From: Odobenus rosmarus divergens
Taxonomy: Eukaryota > Chordata > Mammalia > Carnivora > Odobenidae
Length of the DNA stretch: 64,000 nucleotides
Assembly: GCF_000321225.1 (NCBI RefSeq)
Contig: NW_004450460.1
Coordinates: 219,296-283,295 of the forward strand
Direction: 5' to 3'
Below the pieces are notes generated by a model. It had not been told where the DNA came from. It saw only the letters and a program-made list of their open reading frames with translations, and did not search any database. Positions 36,251 to 48,440 of the stretch are shown here, piece after piece; within the stretch, counting starts at the first letter, position 1, and each line of letters starts with the position of its first letter. The translations under genes were made by a program, and so were the position numbers.

Positions 36251-37314
36251 CCTGGCCCCAGAGTCTGGCTGGGGGCTGGCGAGACTGGAGTGTGGCAGCG
36301 AGGCCCATGGGGCGAGTCCTACCTGACTTCCGCTTGGGACTCACCACTCCCTCCTTCCTCTCTCCCGCCTCCCTCCCCCTCCTCTTCCTCCACCTCCTGC
36401 TCCCCTGCACCCTTCTGCAGCCACGCCCCAGGCTGGAAGGAACACCCCTCCTCTGTTCCCAGTGCTCTCTGACACTTTCCTGGGGTGACGGTGCAGGGGG
36501 GACCCCTGCCCACACCTGGGGGCATTGCCCTCACCTGCAGGAGGGGTTCCCCTGTAAGACGGAGGTAGATTGGCAACTCCCTCCTAGGGGGAAGCAGCAT
36601 GGGTGGGGCACATGAGCACTCCCCAGCATCCCTAGCTCCCTGCTCACCTTCACTCTTCCAGACCCCAGGACACGCTTTCCCCAGGGCCCCTCCAGAGCAC
36701 CCAGCCCTTGACTCCCACTCCCGGAGTCCAGTGTTGATTCCCTTAGAGGAGAAACTGGGGCAGGGAGGATTGGGGATGAGAGAGACCCCAAGAAGAAACT
36801 CCCACCCTGAGCCCCTGTTTTGTGGACCCCATCTGGGGGAGGAGAGAGCTGGCCCTGGGCTGCATGGATCCTGTGCTCTAGGCAGCAGCTGGGGAAGGCT
36901 CTGGGCCACCAGAATGCAGAATGCCCCCAACAGTGATTTGGGGCACCCAGGCTCTGGAAGCTGCTCTGAAGCTGAGGACACAGGACAGAAGCTCAGCAGG
37001 ACAAGGCACATGGAAACATGGAGCAGTATGAGGGGGCCCCGAGTGTCAGGGTACAGCGTCATGCAGCCCATGCAAGCCTGTGGTTCAGACCCAGCATTGA
37101 CATATATTTGCTCTGGGATAATATGGCCCAACCCCACCCACATTTCCACCTGGGGGACCCCATGGCAGGCTGTGACAACAGCAGGGACCAGGACTACACT
37201 ATGAGGTGGCAGACAAGAGAGGCAAAGAACCTGTGTGACTCTGATGGAACAAATCTGGACAAATACATTAAGATTGGTGTCATGGAAAACCCCAATGATA
37301 GTGGCTTCAACAAG

Positions 37315-37354
<40 letters not shown>

Positions 37355-38149
37355 GCAACATATACGTTGCTTTTTCCCATAAATTAAGTCTGGGGTGGGC
37401 CAGTCCAGGACTAGTATTAACTTGCCTTGTTGCTCCATCACCTTAAACACTTGGTCCCACCACATGGCTCAAAGCGGCTGTCCAACATTCCAACATTCCA
37501 GGCATCCCAGCCACATCCAAGCCGGCAGGGAGAGGAAGGAGGAGGTGCGCTCCACCAGGCACATGGCCACATGGCCACAACTTCTTGCATGGAAGCCTGG
37601 GGAGTATGATCACTTTTCCTAAGGAAGAAGGTAGAAGGACACTAGGGTCACCCAGCCGTCTGCACAGGCCAAAGGGCCTCAGATGCCCTATTCGCATTCA
37701 GGAGACAGTCCGCCAGGGCTTTTGAGCGTGAGCAATGCGAACTCAAGGTCTAGGCTGCCAGCCAGCTCCTGGCCTCTCTGTCTCCTCCTGGTCCCCAACC
37801 TGCTCAGGATGTCTGCATCTACATTTGCATTGTGTTAAAACCGCCCACTAATGGGTTTCCCCTGACACAGGCACCACTGCAGGCCTCAACAAAGCTGTGG
37901 GGTCTTCATGTCTCTACTTGGCATCCCGTTTGTATTGCCACAGAGACACTGTTTCTCATTCCCACCTTCCAAGGGCCTGAAGGAAGTCAAGTTACATCCA
38001 GATCCTTGCTGCTCCAGAGCCAGCATCGGTGGCCTCTTGGGGCAAACACAGCATCTCCAGCCTGGCTGGGGGATCGCTGGCCTGGCCCCACGGGAGAAGG
38101 TGCCCTACTCTTAATGCAGGGTGGAAAATAAGGACAGATCCTATCCCGC
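36251..38149. other. ANO9 5' flank
   Basis: Presumed ANO9 promoter and upstream DNA. It is not a CpG island, and no clear TATA box or gene was recognised. An open frame at 37018-37446 resembles nothing I know and runs into a microsatellite. Confidence 0.4.
37314..37354. repeat. (CT)n(AT)n microsatellite
   Basis: Uninterrupted CT dinucleotides followed directly by TA dinucleotides, a compound repeat likely to vary in length. Confidence 0.9.
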
Positions 38150-38690
38150 CCCATTTGGAGAGAAAACAGGGACAGCCCTTTGGGAAAGCAATTCAGCAAA
38201 AAGAATGAGAAGCCTTAAAACTGTTTATGATTTGGTCCTATCTATCTATTCCTAACTATCTTAAGGAAAAAAATAATGAAAATGTGTATAAATATGTCCT
38301 TTGAGGCAAAAATTATAAGCCACTTAGATGCTCAACAATAGGGAAATGTCTGAGCAAACATGGTATATCCATATGCTGATTGAGCAGCCATACAATATTA
38401 TGCTTTCCAAGAGTGATGAGAACATAGGAAAATGCTTATGTTATACTGCTAAGTGAAGAAACACAGATTGCAAACATGTATACATTTTGTTGTCTCAACT
38501 AAGTTAAAATGTATTAAAATACTGAAGATTGGATTTAATATTTATGCTCATATCCTCATATCTGCTTAATGATGTGAGCTGTGGATGGTGAGATTATGCT
38601 TTTCTTCCTTCAGTTTGCTTTCTTCAAATTTTCTACAACACACACATCACTTTTATGAACCTAATTATTAAATTTATTTTATGATGATAC
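38150..38690 (+). mobile_element. Old L1 3' fragment
   Basis: AT-rich block with L1-type wording in sense orientation (CTCAACAATAGGGAAATGTCTG, ATGGTATATCCATATGCTG, CAGCCATACAATATTATG), then a 3' UTR-like AT-rich tail. It is well diverged. Confidence 0.65.
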
Positions 38691-41463
38691 TAAAATCTAT
38701 TATGGACTTAATTTCCCCAGGCTCAGCCTTCCTCTTGGCCTTGGTCTTGAATGCATCGTCTGAAAAAGCCACCGTACAGTGGATCAGCCCTTTGCAGGCT
38801 GTGTGGCCACCCCGGCTGCTGGCAGAGCTGGCCCTGCCCTGTCTTGGGGAGACAACGGGGCCTGCATGGGCCTCCTGTTCTTCCCCTGTGGATCCTGGAC
38901 CCAGCTCCCTTTTCCTTCATCCTCCGAGCTCCAGAGCACCCTGCCCACCTGTCGTCCTCCCTCTGAGGGCAAAGTGGAAGCAGCCCCCCATTCCTGCTGT
39001 CTCCAAGGCTGCCTCAGACTCCTTCTAACTGGGGGGCTGGTGGCCACCCCGTGGAGGAGGTCAGGGTCACAAAGCCACCAGGAGCGCCCCAGGTAAAATC
39101 CTGCAAGCAGGCGAAGCAGGAACAAGCACCCTTGTCCTCACCTTGGGAATCTGTCCTCCCTACCCCAATGGCCTGGGTGTGATGCAGTTTTGGCATGTTG
39201 TTGTTGGTGGGGTCTGGAGCCGACTGGCCAAGACGTCTTATTAAAGCACGGGGACAGGCCCGTGGACAGGAGGAGCTACTGCCCCCTGCTGCCCTGGGAT
39301 TACGCGGAGCAAGTGATTCTCTACCTTGGGGTTGGGAGAAGTAAAGAGGAAGAAGGTTCCCAAAGGACTTTGGTTTGTCAAAGAAAACTTGAGACCTTGG
39401 AGGAATGTCATAATCTGCCTGTCTCAGGTATCTGTCAATGGGCTGCAGGTTACAAGGACATTTAATTTTATCTACATTTCCTTCTGTCTTTGTTTCCCAT
39501 CTCAGGTGTGGCCCAAAGACACTCAAAGTCTCACTGAGGATACTTCTCAGAGGCTCACAGCCAGGTCAGCCTCCCATGCTCTCTCTGGGCTGGTCCCAGA
39601 TACCCCCAGCCCCTTCTGGCCTCTCTGGCTGACAGCTCATCTGGGGCAGCAGACCTCCCTGTGCTCAGGCCCCTGCAGGGAAGATTCTTTCACAGGCTGG
39701 GCCTCTGCTCCTGGGGTTTGCCAGAGGCTGGTCCTTGCTTGTCATACCAGGGTTTCAGGGTGGGGACCCCAGCCCCTGATGTCCTCACCCCAGGGACAAT
39801 TCTGTCTCCCAAATGCTGCCCCCCAACACCTCTGGGCCTTAAACGTTTTCTGTCTTAAGGAGCAGAGAGCCATTCCCACCTGAGCTGACAGCACAGCAGC
39901 CCCCAAACCCTCCACCAGCCCTGGGAAAAAAAACTGCAGGTGGCAGAGTTCTCCAGAATCCGCTCACCTTGACAGACTTAGCAGCAGAAACAACTGTTGT
40001 TGTTCCTTTAGAAACCCACAGCTTTCTCTCCCTTCCCTGCAAGGACATTTTAAGAAAGCACAGCTGTCAGTATTTTCACTGTTTACCACCAGGAGTGTGA
40101 GTCCTGAAGGCTAGGGAAGCCCTGGGGTCTGAGGCTAGGACACACCCATGGAAGCTTCCACCCAGATCTTCAGCTCTCAGGTGTGCTTACTATTCCTGAG
40201 GAAGGCCAGAAGTGGCCGCCTTTACAGCCCCTGGAGCCCTGGGGCCTCAGGCAATCACCTCTGTGGCTGAGGAAGGGGTCAGAGCCTCTGCACCCTTCCC
40301 CAGGCAGGGCAACTCCCAGGCACCAGGTCAGGGACTGTGTCCCCAAGTCCTGTGGCATACCATGCTGAAGGGAGCGGCTGAGCAAGGCTGCAGCTGGAGT
40401 GAAGGGTAGTGGTCAAGACAGGGACCTGGTGGAGGTGAGACCATATCAGGCCTCAGGTGCAAAGCTGCAGGTGGGATGCTCCTTGCAGAGCATTGGGGGG
40501 GAGGGGCAGGGGAGAAGCTCTAGGTTCCAGTGGGGAAGAAAGAGGCGGGGCGGGGGGGATGTCACCAACCATTCTGTACCTCAATGTCTTAGTCTCTCAG
40601 CCAGAGATTAAAAATAGAACCCAAGGGGGTGTGAAGGTCACAACAGTTATAGCATTTGTAAAGCGTTGGGAACTCTCACTGGCATGTGGCCAGAGCTCGG
40701 TGGCAGTTGTTAACTAACATGTGGTCTGCGCAGAGGGCAGAGGGCACCCAATGGGGAGCCAGCCCAGCCCGTGCCCAGTTCCACTCTGGCCCCACCCATA
40801 ATGGGCCCTCTCCCAGCTCCACCCTCCTCCCCTCCCCCCACCACACTCCCAGGACGGGCTCATGGGATCTGGCCCTGCCCCTGGCCAGCCATGTCCTGTG
40901 CAGCTTCTGTGCTCTGGAGAGGCGGTGGCCCTCCCCGTGCAGGAGGGGGTGGCTCTGAGCACAGTTCAGGAGAAACACCCAGGAAGCAACAGTGGCAGGA
41001 CAGCACTGGGAAGTTGAGCGCCACCAGCTGGGGTGGAGAAGAGAGGTCCTGAAGGGTGGCTCTGGGCCCCCAGGGCAGGATGAGAAACTGGCCTATGGGG
41101 TGCTTGCTGGAAAGAAGGGGTGGGCAGGAGCTGGCCTGCTCTAGGCACTTGGGTCCAGCATTACTTCCCTGGACAAAGCAAGTCCCAATGTGTCAGTCTG
41201 CGAAGGCCAGTGCAGTGGGGGCCACAGTCTTAGCTCACCCACCATGCAGCCAGGTGACCCTGACCTCATCATGCCTCCCTGTGGCCTTCAGGATGGAGAC
41301 CAAGGTGCAGCCCTGGCCATGCTCTCCTGCCTCGTTTTCCTCACTTGCCCACCCACTTGACGGTGGCCACATTGAACTTGGCAGCGCAGGCCCACGCGGG
41401 TGGGGTCAGGGCCTGGGGTGTGGAGTGGCGCCAGCGCCAGGCAGCAGCCAGGCCCTGGAAGGC
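38691..41463. other. Intergenic DNA between ANO9 and the LTR cluster
   Basis: Mixed single-copy DNA. Open frames present are short and overlap in several frames. No exon, RNA gene or recognisable repeat was assigned. Confidence 0.4.
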
Positions 41464-42510
41464 TGATTAACCTTAAAAATAAAACTGTCAGCTATTTCAC
41501 CAGCAAAATGAGTTTATTTGGGCCGAGCAGAGAATTATAATCTGGGACAAACAAGCTACAGCAAAACCATAAGCAAGTCCCCAGAACAAAGGAGAGCAAA
41601 ACTCTTAGAGAGGAAGGTGGTGGTTAGGGGACTGTTGTAAACGAGAAGTCCACTGGAGCAAACTGGGAGCTGCATGTGTGGTGGCTTCTCATTGGCTGGG
41701 CAACTGCCTGGCTAGGAGGAAATCTTGTCTCCTCCTGCTGGGGCTGTGAAGTAGTATCCACCTGCAAGGTGTGTCTCTTTCTGTTGGCTCTGCAGTTGAC
41801 AGCTAGCGCTGGACATGAGCACTCTGCCTGCTGACCTCCCGACTCCATTCTACACCAGGTCTCCTTTTTTTTTTTTATTAACATATAATGTATTATTTGT
41901 TTCAGAGGTACAGGTCTGTGATTCAACAGTCTTACACAATTCACAGTGCTCACCATAGCACATACCCTCCCCAATGTCCATCACCCAGAAACCCCATCCC
42001 GCCCACCCCCACCACTCCAGCAACCCTCAGTTTCCTGAAATTAAGAGCCTCTTATAGTTCGTCTCCCTCTCTGGTTTCTTCTTCTGTTATTTTCCTCTCT
42101 TCCCCTAAGATCTTCTGCCTTGTTTCTCAAATTCCACGTATCAGTGAGATCATATGATAATTGTCTTTCTCTGATTGACTTATTTCGCTCAGCATAATAC
42201 CCTCTAGTTCCATCCACATCGTTGCAGATGGCAAGCTCTCATTCCTTTTGATGGCTGCATAATATTCCATTGGGTATCTATACCACATCTTCTTTATCCA
42301 TTCATCTGTCGATGGACATCTTGGCTCTTTCCACAGTTTGGCTATTGTGGACATTGCTGCTATAAACATTGGGGTGCACATACCCCTTCGGATCCCTACA
42401 TTTGTATCTTCGGGGTAAATACCCAGTAGTGCAATCGCTGGGTCATAGGGTAGCTCTATTTTCAACTTTTTGAGGAACCTTACACGAGGTCTCCTTTATT
42501 CTGTTCCACA
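41464..42510 (-). mobile_element. Class I LTR, split by a young L1
   Basis: Minus-strand LTR. Its 5' end (TGTGGAACAGAATAAAGGAG) lies at 42510 and its 3' end near 41464. It aligns with the 3' LTR at 49445-49818: same order of GAATGGAGTC, the AGCCCAGCCAATGAGAAG-type CCAAT word, a polyA signal (plus-strand TTTATT at 41513-41518) and the CAGTTTTATTTTTA end. It is interrupted at 41867-42480 by an L1. No internal retroviral part adjoins it, so it is probably a solo LTR. Confidence 0.75.
41867..42480 (-). mobile_element. Young 5'-truncated L1 in the LTR
   Basis: Poly-T at its left end marks the minus-strand A tail. The minus strand encodes the end of L1 ORF2 for 112 codons (42127-42465) without a stop, including the words ELPYDPAIALLGIYP and YRYPMEYYAAIKRNE. 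It is flanked by a 16-bp target duplication TACAC(C/G)AGGTCTCCTT at 41851-41866 and 42481-42496 with one mismatch. It is younger than the LTR it split. Confidence 0.92.
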
Positions 42511-42670
42511 AGCCAGAGAGCACACCTCCTGGGGCCAGGATGTCCTGGCACATTTATTGGAGCCTGGCCTCTTGGGAGGTTCGACATAGTGATCAGGGAC
42601 TGACCCATGCTTGGTGGGTTGGCCTGGCAGGGGGAGCCAGGTGAATATATCTCTATTTAAATATATAGAG

Positions 42671-43240
42671 TGAAACGGAATAAAGGAAACCTAACACGCA
42701 GTGGAGGCCAGCAGGGGGAGCTCTCCCGCCCACCACTCCCTCCTCGCAGCCCTCTGCATTCCCAGCGGGAAGAACCCTGGGCTTCACTGCGCCGCGGAGG
42801 AAGGAGGGGTTCCTCCCATTCGGACAGCCCAGCCAATAAGAGCAGAGCCCAGCCAATGAGAGCACAGCTCAGCCAATGAGAGTTAGTCACAGCCCAGCCA
42901 ATGAAAGCTAGTCATAGCTCCGCCAATGACAGCACAACCCAGCCAATGAGAGCACAGATCAGCCAATGAGATCAGACCCCAGCCAATGAGAGCTAGTCAG
43001 AGCCCAGCCAATGAGAAGCCACACTTCCAGCTCCCAGTTCATTCCCGCGGACTTACAGTTTACAACAGCCCTCCCAACTCCCTCCCCTCGCTCTATGAAA
43101 GAGCGTTTCTCTCTTCTGTCCTAGGGAATTGTCTATGGTTTTGTCATAGTTTGCTGCTCCCAAATTGCGTTTTTCTACTATTCCTGGATAAGCCCATTTT
43201 GCTGGTAAAATAACTGGCAGTTTTATTTTTAAGGAAAACA
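42671..43240 (+). repeat. 5' LTR of the provirus
   Basis: Starts TGAAACGGAATAAAGG and ends AAAACA just before the primer site. It is 570 bp against 374 bp for the 3' LTR. The shared part is the CCAAT-to-end half; the U3 part differs, and it carries nine CCAAT words instead of one. The polyA signal position reads GGATAAGCC, so the signal is lost. Confidence 0.75.
42831..43015 (+). promoter_or_regulatory. Nine-copy CCAAT array in LTR U3
   Basis: CCAAT at 42833, 42853, 42873, 42898, 42923, 42943, 42963, 42983 and 43008. Spacings are 20, 20, 25, 25, 20, 20, 20 and 25 bp, in repeats of the form AGCCAATGAGAGC. CCAAT is the NF-Y site. An array like this could be a strong promoter element or could have spread simply as a tandem repeat. 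Confidence 0.85.
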
Positions 43241-43245
43241 TCACT

Positions 43246-43263
43246 TGGTGTCAGAAGGGGATG
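43246..43263 (+). other. Retroviral primer binding site, tRNA-Leu type
   Basis: TGGTGTCAGAAGGGGATG, five bases past the LTR end, matches the complement of the tRNA-Leu 3' end apart from one missing base. Confidence 0.65.
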
Positions 43264-43596
43264 CAGGGGTACCTCCAGAGACTCTGAGGCTGGTGAACAA
43301 ACCAACAGGTGCCAGTACCCACAGACCCAGTCGGGCTTGCAGCTTTCTCTCCGACCCTGGGGTTTGAGGGTAAGTTTTCTCTGGGACTTGAGCTGCACTC
43401 TCTGTGTTTTCAGCTCTCCAGGCTTTATTCAAGACATTTTTAAGGCTTTGTCCTTTCTCAGAGTACTCGTTTGGCCTTTGGTCTGACTCCTTTCTAGAGC
43501 CAGGCTGTTCCTACTGGAACTGTGCTGCTTTAGAAATTTTTTTCTTCCCTCTAGAGGAAAGCCTCTGGGAAATGGGATCCTAGTGATCAAAATGCT

Positions 43597-44750
43597 TTGA
43601 GGATGCCCCTGCCCCTACCTTCCCACACTTCTGGGACCCCAGCCTGTTCTATGTTTCAAAACTGTGGTCCCCCCTCATGTGCACTCTTAACTAAATGGAC
43701 TGACTCAACCAAAAGTAATTTACAACTTCAACGGCCATTATGGGGAACTTTCCATCTCCCCAAATTTACTTTTCTCACAACTGAATCGGACAGCGATGGC
43801 TCTAAAATTGTCAAAACTGAATTGGATGCTTATTTTAATTGGTACCTTGAGCCTTCCAAACATTTTTTAGGATTCAAAGGTTGTTCGCCTCTTCGGTTCA
43901 TTTGTTAATTTAGAAATAGTATTTTGCAAAGAGGCAAACAACTGAAAGAAGTCAACGCAGCTTCTGAGTCTTGCCCTCCCCATCTCCTTTGTCTCCAGAC
44001 AGGTGGGGCCACCTTGCGCCCATGCCCGCCTCTGGTGCCATTTCCCTCTTCCCTCAGCACTGTCCTCACCTCCCCTATACCCACCACTCATTCTAACCCT
44101 TTGGCTGAGCTTCCCTTTACCTCCAAACCTCTCCCCACCCACCTTCTCCTGAAAACCTATTAATAGCTACCCTTCTAAAGATAACTCTGCTGGGGGTCCA
44201 AATGAACGTCAAATTGCTTATGTTGCCTGGACTAAGGCTGAATTTCGAGCCATAGAGAAAGAGGTTCCTAAAGTGACTGAGGACCCCATAAATTTGCTGA
44301 AGAATGTAACACAGTTATTCAAACTTACTCATCTGATTTCTCAGATTTATATCAATCGGTCCCCATGCTTGTTGGTGAGGGTCAGGCCAAACACTGGATA
44401 AAACCAGCCCAATGGGAGCATCCTGAAAGGGGTTTAGAGAAACAGATGCCTGAGTTTTGGCAAGGTGCTAGAACACTCGCTGGAAATCTCCACCAAACAA
44501 TTACAGTACCCTTTCCTAAGTCTGCTGATTGGAACAAAATTCAGGCTTGCGTAGAGAAGCCTGATGAACCTGTTCATGACTATCACAATCGATTCCACAT
44601 TGTCTTCAAAGGCAATTCTGGTCTTCCTGTAGATGAATCCAACCTGGTAGCATTTATGTCCATGTTTATTAACAGGCTGAACTGGGATTGTTCTCTCTCA
44701 GTTAAAAGGAGCAAGATAGAATGGGAAACTATGTCCATCTGGATTTAGTT
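43597..44750 (+). pseudogene. gag remnant of the provirus
   Basis: Open pieces at 43597-43908 (matrix-like position) and 44365-44748 (capsid-like, with a major-homology-region-like stretch near 44545-44605), separated by stops and frame changes. No zinc-knuckle nucleocapsid was seen. Confidence 0.65.
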
Positions 44751-46809
44751 AATTTGGCAAATCAGCTTGTTGGCATCCTAGACGAGTCACCTAAAAGAAA
44801 GACCATACCACTCTCAATTTTCAACTCCAGCAAATATAGGCCCCTTTAGGGGGCCCCAGCCTCCCATCCCCCTTGTTTCTGCTGCTATTACAAAGAGTCA
44901 GGGCGCTGGGAAAGGATCAGAGCACTCCAGCCAGCCTTTCCCAGTGTCCTCCTAATTCCTATTGATGGGGCTCCAATCCTTCCCGTTAATCAGCTGAGAA
45001 ACCATTCTCCAGATTGGGAATGAATCTCTCTCTGTCCTTATTGACCCAGGAGCTACACTCTTGGTGCCCAACCCCACTGCTATAAAGCAGCCTCTGCCTT
45101 GAAGTGCTGAGATAGTTCGAACCTCAACAGGTTCCTGTCTCTGAGCCTACTCCCTTTGGTCTAGGCACTGTGGGGGGTACTCTGGTTTTTCGCATTATTC
45201 CCTCTGCCTCTATTCCTTTATTGGACTGAGATTTCTTAGAAAACTATCATGCCAGAGTCTTTTTTCTCCCAAAAGGGGGAAATAATTCTAGAATTTGACA
45301 ATTGTAATCAAAATAGACAACCAGGGGTATTCAGTGATTTTTTTGGTATCTTTATTATGCTCTGTCTCTGGTGGTATCATAGCTGACTCTGGGGACACTG
45401 ACCATATGTCCCTATTAGATCAGCTACCTTCTTCTTTATGGGCAAAATCTTCAGCTGATATTGGCAGAATCCACAGTGCACCTCCTGAAAAGATTGAAAT
45501 AGAACCCTCAAAACCTCTCCTCAGAATTAATGAATATCCTATAAATAAGGAAGCCCTTCAAGGCATCAAGCCCATTACAGAGGACTGAGAGGCTCGGGGC
45601 CTCATTATCTCCCGCACTAGTCCCCATAACACCCTTACTCTACCTGTGAGAAAACCCCACAACCCAGGACGGAGGTTTGTCCAGGACCTCCGAGCAGTAA
45701 ATAGCCGTGTTAACCCTCCACCCTGTTGTTCCCAACCCTCGCATTCTCCTGACATTAATTTGCACTGAAAGAAAGTTTTTCACTGTAACTGACCTATGCG
45801 GTGCATCTTTTAGTATTCTGGTAGATAAGAATAGCCAGCATCCTTGTGCTTTCACTTGGGAAGAATGGCAATGCATCTGGACAGTCATGCCCCAGGGTTT
45901 CTGAGTCCTTCTTACTTTTCACAAACCTGAAAAGCTGATTCAGATGACAGAAAGTTTTCTGCAGGCTCTGCTACGTTACAGTACATAGATGATTTCATTC
46001 TCAGCTCCCCTTCTCAAATCTCTTCACAGGAAACAGCATCCACCTGTTAAAACTTTCGGCCTTAAAGGGACATGGTCTCCAAAGAAAAACCCTCAGGTTA
46101 GATAGTCATGACATTCCATCTCAAATCAAGGACCGCATTTGGATCCAGATGAAAGCCCCCACAGATCACATGTTGACTCCTTGTGGCAATTTACAGGAAA
46201 TTCCTCTAATGCAGGTTTTTCATGGTTTACTGGTGGTTCTCATTTAACAGATGACATTGGTAAATATCATGTTGGGTGTGCTATTACAACTCCTCTGTGA
46301 AGTCGGGACTCACCTTTCTTTTGGCTACTTCAGCCCAACAGACTATGTTAGATGCCCTTATTTGAGCTGGTACTGCAAACACTGCAAACATTTAAGCCCA
46401 TGGCTGTCATGCTTTGGGGGGTAATTCATGATTCTGGAATACTATGGAAACAATGAATGTCCTTACCTCCAATGAGGCTAAAGTTTAAAATGGCTCCTAT
46501 GTGCAAAATTTATTAAATGCCATACTTTTGCTAGTGGCTCTGGTTATTTTTAAGGTTCCTGGGCATTCCAGACTCAACTCCCTGGAGGCTGAAGAAAACC
46601 ACCTCAGTGATATTTCTACCAAAACAAAACAAAATAAAACAAAACAAAAAAACGCTGCTCCCAAGGAGACCAATAGCCAAATCTCTGCCAAAGGATGTTC
46701 TCCCACATGATAATGTGGAAAAATTGACCGGAAATGCCCACCCATTGATCCCAGAGGGGGGAAAATAAGATTGGAAATCTAATATTTGTTGCTTTGTTAG
46801 AGAGAACTT

Positions 46810-47010
46810 GGGGCGCCTGGGTGGCTCAGTCATTAAGCATCTGCCTTCAGCTCAGGTCATGATCTCAGGGTCCTGGGATCGAGCCCCGCACCGGGCTCCC
46901 TGCTCAGCGGGAAGCCTGCTTCTCCCTCTCCCACTCCCCTTGCTTGTGTTCCCTCTCTCGCTGTGTCTCTCTCTGTCAAATAAATTAAAAAATCCTAAAA
47001 AAAAGAGAGA
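46810..47010 (+). mobile_element. Can-SINE in proviral pol
   Basis: GGGGCGCCTGGG head at 46810, CT-rich end, A-rich tail and a GA dinucleotide run. Imperfect AGAGAGAAACT-like flanks are seen on both sides. Confidence 0.9.
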
Positions 47011-47729
47011 GAGAGAGAGAAAACTCTGGTTTGGACCAAATAATAATCCGACCCTACCAGAAATTCTAAAATTCCCACTACTCCCACTGTACAAGCATTT
47101 AACCTACTGACAAAATGATAGCATTCGTGAACCAACATTGGTGGAGAAATATTAATAAGGCACAAAAAGTGCCTACCTTGCTTGTCCTGCCTGTCTGACA
47201 TACAATGCACAGAATTCGCATTCACACAAATGGAACTCAGAGATTCCCCATCCCATGGAGATAAATATGTTTTAGTCACAGTTTGCATGTTTTCTCTTGT
47301 GGACAGGCCACTGCTTCTTTTGTGGCTAGAAATCTGTTAGAAAAGATTATCCCTACCTGGGAACCCTTCTCAAACTCACAGTGGCCAGGGAACCCGTTTT
47401 ACTCGTCAGATGCTTTGACAGGTCTGTGCTGTTCAGATGGTTTTCCAGGATTTCCGTGGTGCGTACCATCCTCAATCCTCAGAGCTTCTCGAATGCACAA
47501 ACAGCACTATTAAGACTCAACTGGCACAATTTGTAGAGACCCTCCAAATGCCTTGGCTGAAAGAACTTTGGGTTCACTCCCTTGGGAACTCATACCCTCT
47601 CCCCCTGCGAGGTAGTCACAGGACGTCCCAATGCACTTGGCCCTCTCCCTCTCACCCACAGTCGGTAAGAGGAGATATAGATCTCAATGCTGTAAAGGCC
47701 TAATTGCTTCTATTAAAAATAACCATGCT

Positions 47730-47926
47730 GGGCGCCTGGCTGGCTCAGTTGGTTGGGCAACTGCCTTCGGCTCAGGTCATGATCCTGGAGTCCCGGGATC
47801 GAGTCCCGCATCGGGCTCCCTGCTCGGCGGGGGGTCTGCTTCTCCCTCTGACCCTCCCCCCTCTCATGTGCACTCTCTCTCTCTCATTCTCGCTCTCTCA
47901 AATAAATAAATAAATAAATGTTTAAA
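47730..47926 (+). mobile_element. Can-SINE in proviral integrase region
   Basis: Complete element with an (AAAT)n tail and a perfect 15-bp target duplication AAAAATAACCATGCT at 47715-47729 and 47927-47941. It is younger than the provirus. Confidence 0.95.
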
Positions 47927-48228
47927 AAAAATAACCATGCTTTGGTAGAGCAATCTTTTCACCGTGTGCTCCCAGGAGGCAATGAGGGGACAATGACCTT
48001 AAGTAATCATATCTTGCAAACCGGAGATTTCGTTTATGGGAAAAGACACCTCCAGAAAGACTCTCTTCAACCTCACTGGAAAGGCCCTTATCAGGAACTT
48101 TGAACCAACCTTGTGCCACCAAACTCCAGGGACGAGACTCTCGGATTCACGTGACACGTCTGAAGAAAGCACTGAACCCTGACTGGCCCTGCACGCCATC
48201 TGGTGACCTGAAAGTCATGATTTCCTGG

Positions 48229-48440
48229 GGGGCACCTGGCGGGCTGTCGGTGAAGCGTCTGCCTTTGGCTCAGGTCATGATCTCGGGGTCCTGGGATCGG
48301 GGTCCTGGGATCAGGGTTCTGGGATCAAGCCCCATGTGGGGCTCCCTGCTCAGTGGGGAGTCTGCTTGTCCCTCTCCCTCGGCTCCCTGCCCCCCACTGG
48401 TGTGCTCTCTTTCAAATAAATGAAATCTTAAAAATAAAAA
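48229..48440 (+). mobile_element. Can-SINE with internal triplication
   Basis: Target duplication around GATTTCCTGG at both ends (48219-48228 and 48441-48450). The GGGGTCCTGGGATC unit is present three times in a row at 48285-48298, 48299-48312 and 48313-48326, where other copies in this window have it once. Confidence 0.9.

Larger units (their letters stand above)
45036..48190 (+). pseudogene. pro-pol remnant of the provirus
   Basis: A protease-like word (DPGA in place of DTGA or DSGA), the reverse transcriptase N-terminal part and fingers (about 45370-45900), catalytic YIDD at 45982-45993, an RNase H position where the expected Asp reads Gly (near 46223-46240), and integrase core and C-terminal pieces (47280-48190). 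There are many stops, and SINEs interrupt it at 46810, 47730 and 48229. Confidence 0.75.

Noticed and set aside
37018..37446. 142-codon open frame that might be a small gene or processed pseudogene
   Set aside because: No recognisable family, no splice or polyA context, and it runs into a CT/AT microsatellite.
42831..43015. CRISPR-like array
   Set aside because: Regular repeats with short spacers, but this is a mammalian LTR. The spacing units are themselves repeated, and there are no cas genes.
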